64,000 bases of DNA from NCBI GenBank assembly GCA_017407995.1, contig JAFQVM010000030.1, positions 124,001 through 188,000 of the forward strand, given 5' to 3'. Under the pieces are notes generated by a model that saw only the letters and a program-made list of their open reading frames with translations, was not told the origin of the DNA and did no database searches. This DNA comes from Clostridia bacterium (GTDB taxonomy: Bacteria > Bacillota > Clostridia > Oscillospirales > Acutalibacteraceae). Of the stretch, positions 1-8,131 are shown piece by piece (the stretch's first letter is position 1; the number at the start of each line of letters is the position of its first letter). The position numbers and the translations under genes were made by a program.

Positions 1-1078
1 ATTCACGGTCAAAATCAGGATAAAGCTTCTGTATCTTTTTAAGCACCGCCGCACGTCCTGTAACCTCAGACAGCAGAAAACGTCTGCGATTACCTACAGA
101 CTCGGGGTCTATATGTTCAAATGAACTGCGAATTTTCAACACTCCGTCTGCATGCATACCCGCCTTGTGAGCAAATGCGCTGCGTCCTACAAACGGTACA
201 TTCTTATGCAGCGTGACATTCGCAATTGAAGCTATCTTTATAGCCGAAGACGTCAGATTTTTAAGGTTCTCCTGTGGTATGCACTCATAGTCGGACTTAA
301 TCTGCAAATTAGGTATTATAGAGGTAAGACTTGCGTTTCCGCTGCGCTCGCCGAAACCTATAAACGTACCCTGAACATGCCTTGCTCCGCTTTTTACCGC
401 CATCAAAGTACACGCAGTCGCCATATCCGAATCATTATGCGTATGTACACCTATCATACTTTCAGGGAAAAGTCCGCAAACTTCACTTGTAACCGCTCCC
501 ACAAAATCAGGAAACGAACCACCGTTTGTATCGCACAACGTAAGGCAGTCTGCTCCTCCTCTATGAGCAGCTTTCAGGCACTCAACCGCATAGCCGTCAC
601 CGTCAGACCAGCCGTCAAAAAAGTGTTCTGCATCAAATATTACATACTTGCCGTTGTCTTTAAAGAATCTGCAGGTCTCCTCAATCATCAAAAGATTTTC
701 TTCAAGAGTTGTCTGAAGAACTTCTTCAACGTGCAAAGCTCTGCTCTTTCCGACTATCGACACACAAGGTGTGTACGCTTTCAGAAGCATAGCACAAGAA
801 GCATCTTCCTCAACGGATATACCCTTTCGTCTTGTTGAGCCGAATGCCGAAAGCTTTGAGTTATTGAGTTTAAGCCCTGCGGCACGTTCGAAAAATTCCA
901 TCTCACGGGGATTGGATGCGGGATTTCCTGCTTCAATTATAGAAACACCTATCTCATCAAGCGCACGCACTATCTCAATCCTATCGTTGACAGAGAAAGA
1001 TATACCCTCACCCTGTGCGCCGTCACGCAGAGTGGAATCAAGCATTTGTATAAATTTTCCGGTACCGTTGTTAAGCAT
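1..1078 (-). CDS. cimA: (R)-citramalate synthase, partial (3' end outside window)
   Basis: The gene is open to the window edge, so only about the first 359 codons are present and no stop is visible. It should condense pyruvate and acetyl-CoA to citramalate, the entry to threonine-independent isoleucine synthesis. The N-terminus carries the HMGL/LeuA-type signature (DSTLRDGAQGEG, about residues 14-25), the metal-binding HTHND motif (about residues 218-222) and a GERSGNASL segment, followed by the HKAGMHADG motif that begins the linker region. The DSTLRDGAQ form and the wide linker favour the CimA/LeuA2 branch over 2-isopropylmalate or homocitrate synthase, but the regulatory C-terminal domain that would settle this is missing. 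The ATG at 1076-1078 follows AAAGGATG, which lies inside the last codons of galM; the 4-nt gap suggests coupled translation with galM. Confidence 0.85.
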   Translation of the reverse strand, partial: MLNNGTGKFIQMLDSTLRDGAQGEGISFSVNDRIEIVRALDEIGVSIIEAGNPASNPREMEFFERAAGLKLNNSKLSAFGSTRRKGISVEEDASCAMLLKAYTPCVSIVGKSRALHVEEVLQTTLEENLLMIEETCRFFKDNGKYVIFDAEHFFDGWSDGDGYAVECLKAAHRGGADCLTLCDTNGGSFPDFVGAVTSEVCGLFPESMIGVHTHNDSDMATACTLMAVKSGARHVQGTFIGFGERSGNASLTSIIPNLQIKSDYECIPQENLKNLTSSAIKIASIANVTLHKNVPFVGRSAFAHKAGMHADGVLKIRSSFEHIDPESVGNRRRFLLSEVTGRAAVLKKIQKLYPDFDRE

Positions 1079-1082
1079 AAAA

Positions 1083-2126
1083 TCATCCTTTTACAGAAAA
1101 CTTGAAGCTCGTTCTGCTTTTAAACTCTTCACCCGCTGCATATACGCAGTTGGGAAATTCAGGTCTGTTGGGCGAATCGGGATAGTACTGCGTTTCCAGA
1201 CAAAAGCCTGCATGCTTACCCATCTTTGTATCTCCCTTGCCCGGTACGTCCTCAAGAAAATTACCTGTGTAGAGCTGAACACCCGGCAAATCCGTAAACA
1301 TCTCCATATATCTTCCGCTTTCAGGGTCATAAACAGCTGCGGAGGCCTCGCCTGCAATATTATCAAGGCAGAAGTTATGGTCGTAACCGTTTCTGCAGTT
1401 TACAAGCTGTTCATCGTTATCCAATATATCTCTGCCGATAGCTTTCATCTCTCTGAAATCAAAAGCTGTGCCCGTAACATCACGAAGCTCACCTGTCGGT
1501 ATACTGTCGGTATCAATGGGAGTATATCGGGAAGCTCTGATGAAAAGCTCCTGTGAAAGCACGTCCTTGCGGTCAAATCCGCCAAGGTTAAAATACGCAT
1601 GGTTAGTGAGATTTATGGGCGAAGCCTCTGTGCAGGAAGCCTTATAGTCTATCGAAAGCTCGTTATCATCGCTGAGAGTATATATAACCTCTGCCGTCAT
1701 AACCCCCGGGAATCCGTTTGAACCCTCAGGACTTGTATAAGCGAGAGAAAGAGCGTTATCACCCTTAATCTCTGCAGTCCATACAGCATGAGAAAACTCT
1801 CCGCCGCCGTGCAGACAGGTTATACCCTTCTCATTTTTTGTCACACTGTATTCCTTACCGTCCACGGTGAAACGCCCGTCGCAGATACGGTTTGCATACC
1901 TGCCGACAATCATACCCTGATAGTCGGTACGCTCAACGTGACCCTCTATATCATCAAAACCAATAAGTATATCTTTAAAATTACCGTTCCTGTCGGGTGC
2001 AAAAAGCGACTGCCATGTTGCACCGTAAGTAATAACGCTTGCACTGACACCGTTTATATTTTTTATTTCATATATGTCAATTTCACGCCCGTCAGCGAGT
2101 GTTCCGAACAGTTTTTTGGTTACCAT
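1083..2126 (-). CDS. galM: Aldose 1-epimerase (mutarotase)
   Basis: This 347-residue protein has the normal GalM length. It interconverts alpha and beta anomers of galactose or glucose in the cytoplasm, feeding the Leloir pathway. Motifs of the galactose-mutarotase fold are visible: a conserved Arg in GRYANR (about residue 80), His in CLHGGG (106), the proposed acid His in LTNHAYFNL (176), an Asp in GYDHNF (about 249) and the catalytic-base Glu in GFCLETQ near residue 309. The ATG follows a GAGAGGG ribosome site. It is the first gene after a consensus sigma-A promoter and its stop lies 4 nt before the citramalate synthase start, so the two are one transcript. The pairing of a sugar gene with branched-chain amino acid synthesis is unusual but probably only reflects operon drift. 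Confidence 0.93.
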   Translation of the reverse strand: MVTKKLFGTLADGREIDIYEIKNINGVSASVITYGATWQSLFAPDRNGNFKDILIGFDDIEGHVERTDYQGMIVGRYANRICDGRFTVDGKEYSVTKNEKGITCLHGGGEFSHAVWTAEIKGDNALSLAYTSPEGSNGFPGVMTAEVIYTLSDDNELSIDYKASCTEASPINLTNHAYFNLGGFDRKDVLSQELFIRASRYTPIDTDSIPTGELRDVTGTAFDFREMKAIGRDILDNDEQLVNCRNGYDHNFCLDNIAGEASAAVYDPESGRYMEMFTDLPGVQLYTGNFLEDVPGKGDTKMGKHAGFCLETQYYPDSPNRPEFPNCVYAAGEEFKSRTSFKFSVKG

Positions 2127-2163
2127 AAAACAACATCCCTCTCATTATACTAATTCATGATAA

Positions 2164-2192
2164 ATTATACCTTTTCAATATACAAGTGTCAA
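2164..2192 (-). promoter_or_regulatory. Sigma-A promoter for galM-cimA
   Basis: Read on the minus strand: a perfect -35 TTGACA (2187-2192), a 17-nt spacer and a perfect -10 TATAAT (2164-2169). Transcription should start near 2157, giving a leader of about 30 nt before galM. Confidence 0.85.
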
Positions 2193-2326
2193 GAAAAGGC
2201 TTTGATATACTTTAATTTCTGCTTGATTTTTCAGCTCTAACCCGAAACCCGAATTAACATCACAATATCCTTTAAGAGCAAAGTGACAGAGTCGCTCAAA
2301 AAAATCAACAGTTGGTTTTAAATTGG

Positions 2327-2387
2327 TGGTATAATGAGTTAAGTTTTTTCTCGAAAAATATCAAAAATTGCAGTTTTATGGTATAAT
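2327..2387 (+). promoter_or_regulatory. Tandem extended -10 promoters for the lipase-like gene
   Basis: Two copies of TGGTATAAT occur at 2327-2335 and 2379-2387, each an extended -10 element (TGnTATAAT). Neither has a good -35 at the usual distance. The second lies about 30 nt upstream of the 2417 start and is the better candidate. Confidence 0.55.
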
Positions 2388-2416
2388 AAATATATCTTTT
2401 AAAGGGAGATAAAAAA

Positions 2417-4324
2417 ATGAAGAAAAATACTTTTAAACGTTTAATGTGCGTTATTATTGCAGTAACCATGCTCTGTTCGGCTTTTATCACAACAGCTGCT
2501 GCTGCAACAAAGTGCAACTGCGGACACACACCCGTCATTTTAATTTCAGGCTTTGGCGCAACAACCCTTGCCCAAAAGCAGGATGACGGCAGTCTTAAAG
2601 CGGTGTTTCCGCCTGAGCTGTCCCAAATTCTTTCCCTGGTTGGCAAAAACTTAGGCGGTATTCTCGGCGGCATAGCAAATCTTATAGGCATCTATGAGGA
2701 CGGCAACATCGAGCCTCCGCTCAGAGATATAATAACCTCAATATTGGAACCGTTGCGCATGAATGACGACGGTACATCCTGTTATGACATAGTGCCTATT
2801 ATCAGCGGTGCAAAAGGCACAAGCCTTGAGGCATTCACCAAGAACGACCAGTTAAACTACGTCCCTTATACCGGCTCCGAGTTTCTTGACATGGAGATTA
2901 TCGGCGAAAAAATAGGCGACGACCACGTATTCAACTTCCTCTTTGACTGGCGTTTAAGCCACGCAGAAGCAGCCGCTCAGCTCAGAGATTACATAAAGGA
3001 AGTTCTCGAACTCACCGGTCATGACAAAGTCAGCATATACAGCATCAGTCAGGGCGGTCTTGTTCTCGGCCAGTATATGTACGACTATCCCGATGACAAC
3101 TATATTAACCGTGCGATTTTCGACACTCCTCTTCTCGAGGGCAGTGACCTTATCACCGACCTGTATTCAACTGACTCCCTTGCATTAAACCTTGCTACAG
3201 CTCTTGAAATCGTCGGCAATATCTTCCACACAGAGTTTGATTTATCGTTCATCACGAAAATACTCCCTGCAGACGGTGTAAACAGTATTGCCGGTTATGC
3301 ACTCCAATCCATGATTCTGCCATCAGTCATCAACATCCCCGCTTTCTGGGAGATGTGTTCACCCGAAAGCTACGAGACGCTCAAAGCGATATATCTCGAC
3401 AATGAGAAAAACGCAGAGCTTATAAAAACAATAGAAAATGTCAAAAACGGCTTTATGTCACACATTTCAGAAACCCTGCGTGCTCAACAAAACAAGGGTG
3501 TTGCCGTTTCAATAAAGGCCTGCTCAGGTGTACCGCTTGCCAGCGGCACTATCGATAACAGCGATGGCATTGTAAACCTCAAATATTCCTGCGGCGCTAC
3601 ATGTGCACCGTTTGGCAAAACTTTCAGTGACAGCTATACACAGGCTGTCAACACAGGCAAAAACAACATCTCTCCCGACAGGACAATCGACCTCTCAACA
3701 GGATATCTGCCTGAGCGCACATGGATTGTCAACCGCCACTATCACGGACAGGCTGAATGGGACCCGAGAACATACGATTTGCTCATGGAGCTTCTCCTGA
3801 CCGACAACATCAAAGATGCTTACTCGCATATTGAATATCCTCAGTTCATGGAGTCAATGGCACCTACAAGCGATGTCATCGTCATGTTCAAGTGTACTAA
3901 CTCGTCTTTCCTTCCAACGCTTTCGGAGCGCTCCTTTAAGGGTAACTCCATAATAGTCAAAAATCTCTCAAAAGAGGATAAAATCAGCATCAGCAACATA
4001 ACCGTTACAAACGGCTCACTTAAACTAAATGCAGTTTATCCGTTTACACTTGAAGCAGGAGAGTCAGTTGAGATAGGCTTTACGGGAGATATTCCCACCT
4101 CGGATGTATATGACAGCATTGACGTCACGTACCGCCGTGTATCGCTTACAGCCAAAGAAAAGACTCGCTCTTTCGGTATCACTTTAACAGATGATTACAG
4201 CGGTAAAACAGAAACCGACCTTACACCGTCGTTTGTTATCACAACAGTTCAGACTTTCAAATATGCAGTAAAGATTTTAGAAAAAATTACGGCAATTATT
4301 TCAGCTATCAGCAATGCCCTGTAA
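2417..4324 (+). CDS. Secreted lipase/acyltransferase-like alpha/beta hydrolase
   Basis: This 635-residue protein starts with a clear signal peptide: basic MKKNTFKR, then a hydrophobic stretch ending in an Ala-rich cleavage region near residue 30. Directly after it, HTPVILISGFGATTL resembles the oxyanion-hole strand of lecithin:cholesterol acyltransferase and lipase families. The nucleophile elbow is YSISQGG (about residues 213-219), i.e. SxSxG instead of the canonical GxSxG. A later histidine in NRHYHGQAEWDP (about 440) could complete a triad. The last 120 residues look like a beta-rich C-terminal domain that I cannot name. The family assignment is from fold-level motifs; the substrate (lipid ester or other acyl ester) is unknown. 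AGGGAG sits 8 nt before the ATG. The gene is monocistronic, between its own promoters and a strong terminator. Confidence 0.7.
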   Translation: MKKNTFKRLMCVIIAVTMLCSAFITTAAAATKCNCGHTPVILISGFGATTLAQKQDDGSLKAVFPPELSQILSLVGKNLGGILGGIANLIGIYEDGNIEPPLRDIITSILEPLRMNDDGTSCYDIVPIISGAKGTSLEAFTKNDQLNYVPYTGSEFLDMEIIGEKIGDDHVFNFLFDWRLSHAEAAAQLRDYIKEVLELTGHDKVSIYSISQGGLVLGQYMYDYPDDNYINRAIFDTPLLEGSDLITDLYSTDSLALNLATALEIVGNIFHTEFDLSFITKILPADGVNSIAGYALQSMILPSVINIPAFWEMCSPESYETLKAIYLDNEKNAELIKTIENVKNGFMSHISETLRAQQNKGVAVSIKACSGVPLASGTIDNSDGIVNLKYSCGATCAPFGKTFSDSYTQAVNTGKNNISPDRTIDLSTGYLPERTWIVNRHYHGQAEWDPRTYDLLMELLLTDNIKDAYSHIEYPQFMESMAPTSDVIVMFKCTNSSFLPTLSERSFKGNSIIVKNLSKEDKISISNITVTNGSLKLNAVYPFTLEAGESVEIGFTGDIPTSDVYDSIDVTYRRVSLTAKEKTRSFGITLTDDYSGKTETDLTPSFVITTVQTFKYAVKILEKITAIISAISNAL

Positions 4325-4330
4325 CAGCAA

Positions 4331-4365
4331 GAACCCCACCGTTAATCGGTGGGGTTCTTTTTTTG
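4331..4365. terminator. Intrinsic terminator after the lipase-like gene
   Basis: An 11-bp perfect stem (GAACCCCACCG with its complement, 4331-4341 and 4347-4357) is followed on the plus strand by eight or more T residues. It also separates the convergent rubrerythrin gene. Confidence 0.9.
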
Positions 4366-4373
4366 TTTATTAA

Positions 4374-4913
4374 TTAATAGTTCTCTTTTCTAATCTCAAA
4401 GTATGCCTGCGGATGTGCGCAAGTGGGACATACCTGGGGAGCTGCTTTGCCTACGTGGATATGTCCGCAGTTTCTGCAAACCCATACAACCTCTTCGCTG
4501 CGTTCAAAGACTATACCGTCTTCAAGATTCTTAACAAGAGTGTTGTAACGCTCCTCGTGCTCTTTCTCAATCTTAGCAACAAGCTCAAAGAGAGTTGCTA
4601 TTCTTGTGAAGCCCTCTTCTCTCGCTACTTCGGCAAACTCCTTGTACATCTCTGTCCACTCATATTTCTCGCCTGCAGCAGCATCAAGAAGATTATCCTT
4701 AGTTGAAGGAACAGCGCCGTCATGAAGCTCTTTGAACCACATTTTTGCATGCTCTTTTTCGTTGTCGGCTGTCTCTGTGAAGATTGCCGCTATCTGCTCA
4801 TAGCCTTCCTTCTTGGCCTTTGATGCATAATATGTGTACTTATTTCTTGCCTGCGACTCGCCTGCGAATGCAGCCATAAGATTGGCTTCTGTTTTGCTTC
4901 CTTTAAAATCCAT
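4374..4913 (-). CDS. rbr: Rubrerythrin
   Basis: A 179-residue two-domain protein. The N-terminal ferritin-like di-iron domain carries the paired motifs ending in NEKEHAK (about 53-59) and EKEHEERY (about 115-122). The C-terminal rubredoxin-like domain has VCRNCG and CPTCAHP, giving the four Cys ligands of a mononuclear FeS4 site. Rubrerythrin reduces hydrogen peroxide to water in the cytoplasm of anaerobes using electrons from NADH through rubredoxin-type carriers. Start ATG follows AGGAGG. The gene has its own promoter and is flanked by a terminator, so it is monocistronic. No PerR box was recognised. Confidence 0.96.
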   Translation of the reverse strand: MDFKGSKTEANLMAAFAGESQARNKYTYYASKAKKEGYEQIAAIFTETADNEKEHAKMWFKELHDGAVPSTKDNLLDAAAGEKYEWTEMYKEFAEVAREEGFTRIATLFELVAKIEKEHEERYNTLVKNLEDGIVFERSEEVVWVCRNCGHIHVGKAAPQVCPTCAHPQAYFEIRKENY

Positions 4914-4964
4914 AGTGTTTATACCTCCTGTTTTTTTAATCGCACAGAAATGCTCTGTACAATT

Positions 4965-4992
4965 ATTTTAACATAGTTTTCCTCTTAATCAA
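4965..4992 (-). promoter_or_regulatory. Sigma-A promoter for rubrerythrin
   Basis: Minus strand: -35 TTGATT (4987-4992), 16-nt spacer, -10 TAAAAT (4965-4970). A short hairpin (CAGA/TCTG around 4945-4957) lies in the leader; no known operator was seen. Confidence 0.65.
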
Positions 4993-4999
4993 GAGATTA

Positions 5000-5611
5000 T
5001 TATGAAAAATCTGTAATATTTTTTCGTATGTAATCTACAAAAGTCTTGTAGATATCAAAGCTTTCAACAGCCTTCGAGTAATCTTTGTCAAGTTGCTCTA
5101 TTCTCGAATTAACGAGAGAAGTCTCCTCATCATCGGGGTCATAAGCTCCGTACTCCTCTTCAAAGGCCGCAACTGCCAAGGACGGAAAGAGTTCCCTCAC
5201 ACCCTCTAATGCCACAGGAGTAAGCGGAGCACCGTTGCATTTAAAGAATTCACTGAGTCCTTTCTGAGAATCTTCTGCAAGATAGTACAGTGCATATATA
5301 CGTTTTTGAGGCTCGGTCAAGCCGTCGAAAGCCGCCTCCATATCTTTCTGATTTTCAAGATTTTTCTGAATGTTAAGTGCTATACCGTCAAAAGCTCTTT
5401 TGGGGTCTGCGGCAGAGAGTTTTGCGTCATCAAAATCTTTAAACTCCTTTAAAACACCGTTCTCATACTCCATGCGTTTCATCTGTTCTTCACGTATTCT
5501 GTTAGCCTTTACAGATGCCTTCCATGCCTTACTTATTACCCAGCAGGTAAGTACAATCAATGCAATTAACAACACTGTGAAATACCAATATTCTTTAAAA
5601 GCCTCAAGCAT
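5000..5611 (-). CDS. Membrane-anchored protein of unknown function
   Basis: I chose the ATG at 5609-5611 because it is preceded by CAGGAGG at good spacing; longer upstream extensions would run into rsmI. The 203-residue product has one transmembrane helix near residues 10-29 (FTVLLIALIV...), then a basic stretch, so the remaining 170 residues are probably cytoplasmic. That part is Glu/Asp/Lys-rich and helical, with two segments that could form a helical bundle; no family motif is recognised. The start lies inside the last codons of rsmI (8-nt overlap), so it is translationally coupled to the rRNA methyltransferase. No function can be assigned. Confidence 0.75.
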   Translation of the reverse strand: MLEAFKEYWYFTVLLIALIVLTCWVISKAWKASVKANRIREEQMKRMEYENGVLKEFKDFDDAKLSAADPKRAFDGIALNIQKNLENQKDMEAAFDGLTEPQKRIYALYYLAEDSQKGLSEFFKCNGAPLTPVALEGVRELFPSLAVAAFEEEYGAYDPDDEETSLVNSRIEQLDKDYSKAVESFDIYKTFVDYIRKNITDFS

Positions 5612-6443
5612 TGTCTTTTTCCTCCTGAAGAAGTTTATAAATATCTCCCTTTTTAAATCCGCTGAGCTTCGCCGCCCTGCGTGCCGCCTCCGATGGCGGA
5701 CAGCCATCCTTCATCAATTCATGTGCGGACTCAACAGCCTGTTCAAGAGTCATATCTTCCTCTTTTTCGAGCGGTGCACCTGCAATAATAAGCACAATCT
5801 CACCTTTAAGGTTCTCCTGAGAATACCTACATGCCGCCTCGCAAAGAGTGGTTCTTATAACCTGCTCATGAATCTTGGTTATCTCACGCACTATTGCTAT
5901 CTCCCTGTCACCTAAAGCGGCGGCAAGGTCACGCAGCGTTGCCGCAAGCTTATGCGGTGCCTCATAGAAAATCATTGTCCTATGCTCTTTCGCTATGCTC
6001 TTAATATGCTCTGTACGGCTGACCTTATTAACACTCAAAAAGCCTTCAAATGTAAATCTGCCTGACGGCATACCCGATATCGCCATTGCCGTTGCAAAAG
6101 CCGTCGGGCCGGGAACAGACTCCACTTTGACACCCTGCTCGTGGCACATACGTACCAAATCTTCACCTGGGTCGGAGATTGCAGGCATACCCGCATCTGT
6201 CACAAGTGCACAAGTCTCGCCGCTCAAAAGTCTCTCTACAATTCGTGGACTCATCTCATATCTGTTGTGCTCATGGTAGCTTACAAGCGGCTTTTTTATA
6301 TCAAAATGATTGAGCAGCTTTAACGTAACTCTCGTATCTTCTGCGGCTATAAAATCGCACTCCTCAAGAGCCTGCAAAGCCCTGGGCGACAAGTCACCGA
6401 GATTGCCGATAGGCGTTCCTACAACATATAAAACAGCACTCAT
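5604..6443 (-). CDS. rsmI: 16S rRNA (cytidine(1402)-2'-O)-methyltransferase
   Basis: A 279-residue SAM-dependent tetrapyrrole-methylase-fold enzyme that 2'-O-methylates C1402 in the ribosomal P site. The family signature VGTPIGNLGDLSPRAL is at residues 8-23, followed by AAEDTR, VSYHEHN and the glycine-rich VTDAGMPAISDPG segment. Length is normal. Its ATG overlaps the trmN6 stop as ATGA, and the two are usually adjacent in Firmicutes, as in Bacillus yabB-yazA-yabC (the GIY-YIG gene yazA is absent here). Confidence 0.96.
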   Translation of the reverse strand: MSAVLYVVGTPIGNLGDLSPRALQALEECDFIAAEDTRVTLKLLNHFDIKKPLVSYHEHNRYEMSPRIVERLLSGETCALVTDAGMPAISDPGEDLVRMCHEQGVKVESVPGPTAFATAMAISGMPSGRFTFEGFLSVNKVSRTEHIKSIAKEHRTMIFYEAPHKLAATLRDLAAALGDREIAIVREITKIHEQVIRTTLCEAACRYSQENLKGEIVLIIAGAPLEKEEDMTLEQAVESAHELMKDGCPPSEAARRAAKLSGFKKGDIYKLLQEEKDNA

Positions 6444-7204
6444 TTATTCTCCTCCCGACGCAAAGTGTTCACCGAGCGTTCACGCTCATAATCAGCATAC
6501 AAAGCCTGCATATACTCTGAATATGTCGAATCAGATTTATATACATTCAACTGCGGTTCCACAGTTATACCAGGCTTTGCGCCTCGCTTGCCCTCAACAA
6601 GCACCAGCCACGGTGCGGAACCATCTTTTTTGGAAACTGTACGCAAACGTTTAGGCTCAATGCCGAACTTACTCATACAGCACATCAGCTCACACAGTCT
6701 CTCAGGTCTCAGGCACACACAAAATCTGCCGCCAAACCGCACAAGCCACGAAGCCGCCTGACACATATCCTCAAGTGAACACATCAATCCGTGACGTGCA
6801 ACAGCAGCCGCATCACCGCTGCTGACGATTCCTGCGCCCTGTGCTTTGTACGGAGGGTTCATTGTCACAACATCAAAATATCCCGCAGGCAAAAAGTCCT
6901 TTACATCTCGGATATCACGATTGAAAATCTCCACTTTGCCGACAAGCCCGCTCACATCTAATGCCTGTCCGAGTTGGGCGCAGGCTTTGGAGCTTATCTC
7001 AATAGCAGATATGGGATTTATAAGATTTTTTCTGCACCAAAGTAGCGGTATTATTCCACAGCCTGTACCCATATCACAGCACTTATCCCCCGCTGACGGT
7101 GCGGCAAAATCCGCAAGCAGCAGGGCATCCGTACCAAAACCGTGTTCCTGAGAAATAACCGCAGTAACACCTGAGCCGAGATTTTCAAGACGTATATCGT
7201 CCAT
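6440..7204 (-). CDS. trmN6: tRNA1(Val) A37 N6-methyltransferase-like protein
   Basis: A 254-residue class I SAM methyltransferase of the YfiC/YabB family. Visible motifs are the SAM-binding DMGTGCGIIPLLW (about 43-55) and the catalytic NPPY of N6-adenine methylases (about 118-121), preceded by HGFGTDALLLADF. The ATG at 7202-7204 was chosen over an upstream in-frame TTG at 7214-7216, because the GGAGG ribosome site lies between the two. It overlaps rsmI by ATGA and follows dcd by 15 nt, so dcd, trmN6, rsmI and the membrane protein form one operon. Confidence 0.88.
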   Translation of the reverse strand: MDDIRLENLGSGVTAVISQEHGFGTDALLLADFAAPSAGDKCCDMGTGCGIIPLLWCRKNLINPISAIEISSKACAQLGQALDVSGLVGKVEIFNRDIRDVKDFLPAGYFDVVTMNPPYKAQGAGIVSSGDAAAVARHGLMCSLEDMCQAASWLVRFGGRFCVCLRPERLCELMCCMSKFGIEPKRLRTVSKKDGSAPWLVLVEGKRGAKPGITVEPQLNVYKSDSTYSEYMQALYADYERERSVNTLRREENK

Positions 7205-7219
7205 AAAGTCCTCCAAAAA

Positions 7220-7756
7220 TTATCTTATCTCTTTATCCATGTAGACTCTTGAGCCTGTTGCGCCCATTTGCCCCTGATATTTTCCGTTATACGGATTAAT
7301 TGCACGCTCATCCATTTTTGCAAACACAAGCTGACCTACTCTGCGGCCCGCTTTAAGCTCGATTGCACAGCGATTTGCATTGAAAAGCTCAAGTGTTATT
7401 TCTCCCTTAAAGCCAGGGTCTACCCATCCCGCATTCTGTATAAATAATCCCATTCTGCCCAAAGAGCTTCTGCCCTCCACAAAGGCGGTTAAATCATCGG
7501 GCAGTTCAAAATACTCCATGGTAGTCGCAAGCACAAACTGACCGGGAAGAATAACGTATGTATCTGTTTTTATTGTTTTATATTTAATCTCACTCTCCAA
7601 CGTGATTATTCCGTTAGATGAGTCCTCGACCACGCTGAACGTATCTCCCAATCTCACGTCAACACTGGCAGGCTGAATTTGCTCAATTTCCAACGGAGAG
7701 ACAGTAAGAGTTTTATCTTCTAACATTTTTATAATAGTTCTGTCTGACAAAATCAT
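7220..7756 (-). CDS. dcd: dCTP deaminase
   Basis: A 178-residue trimeric dUTPase-superfamily enzyme. The N-terminal MILSDRTI, the IQPASVDVRLGD strand and the catalytic block VEGRSSLGRMGL are diagnostic; in known Dcd enzymes the Glu that activates water lies in the later strand (here GEITLELFN). It converts dCTP to dUTP, or to dUMP if bifunctional, feeding dTMP synthesis; the sequence alone does not settle which. It is the first gene of the operon, with its own promoter. The ATG is preceded by AAAGGGG. Confidence 0.92.
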   Translation of the reverse strand: MILSDRTIIKMLEDKTLTVSPLEIEQIQPASVDVRLGDTFSVVEDSSNGIITLESEIKYKTIKTDTYVILPGQFVLATTMEYFELPDDLTAFVEGRSSLGRMGLFIQNAGWVDPGFKGEITLELFNANRCAIELKAGRRVGQLVFAKMDERAINPYNGKYQGQMGATGSRVYMDKEIR

Positions 7757-7785
7757 ACAAACACGCCCCTTTCACATATACTCCA

Positions 7786-7814
7786 ATTATAAACTCACAG
7801 CGGTTTTTTGTAAA
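7786..7814 (-). promoter_or_regulatory. Sigma-A promoter for dcd-trmN6-rsmI
   Basis: Minus strand: -35 TTTACA (7809-7814), 17-nt spacer, -10 TATAAT (7786-7791). Confidence 0.75.
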
Positions 7815-7825
7815 CAAAATCCTAA

Positions 7826-7868
7826 TAAAAAAGCCGGGGCTGCACAACGTGCAACCCCGACGTTTTTT
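7826..7868 (-). terminator. Intrinsic terminator after the ferredoxin gene
   Basis: A 13-bp stem (7833-7845 with 7849-7861, one mismatch) around a 3-nt loop. T runs flank both sides, with TTTTTTATT in the minus direction, so it ends the ferredoxin transcript. Confidence 0.88.
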
Positions 7869-7876
7869 TGATGTAC

Positions 7877-8102
<226 letters not shown>

Positions 8103-8131
8103 GTACAAAATATATGGGTTTACAAATAAGC

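Noticed and set aside
771-1556. Plus-strand frame of 261 codons over cimA/galM
   Set aside because: Antisense shadow; galM and cimA on the minus strand have clear motifs, ribosome sites and a promoter.
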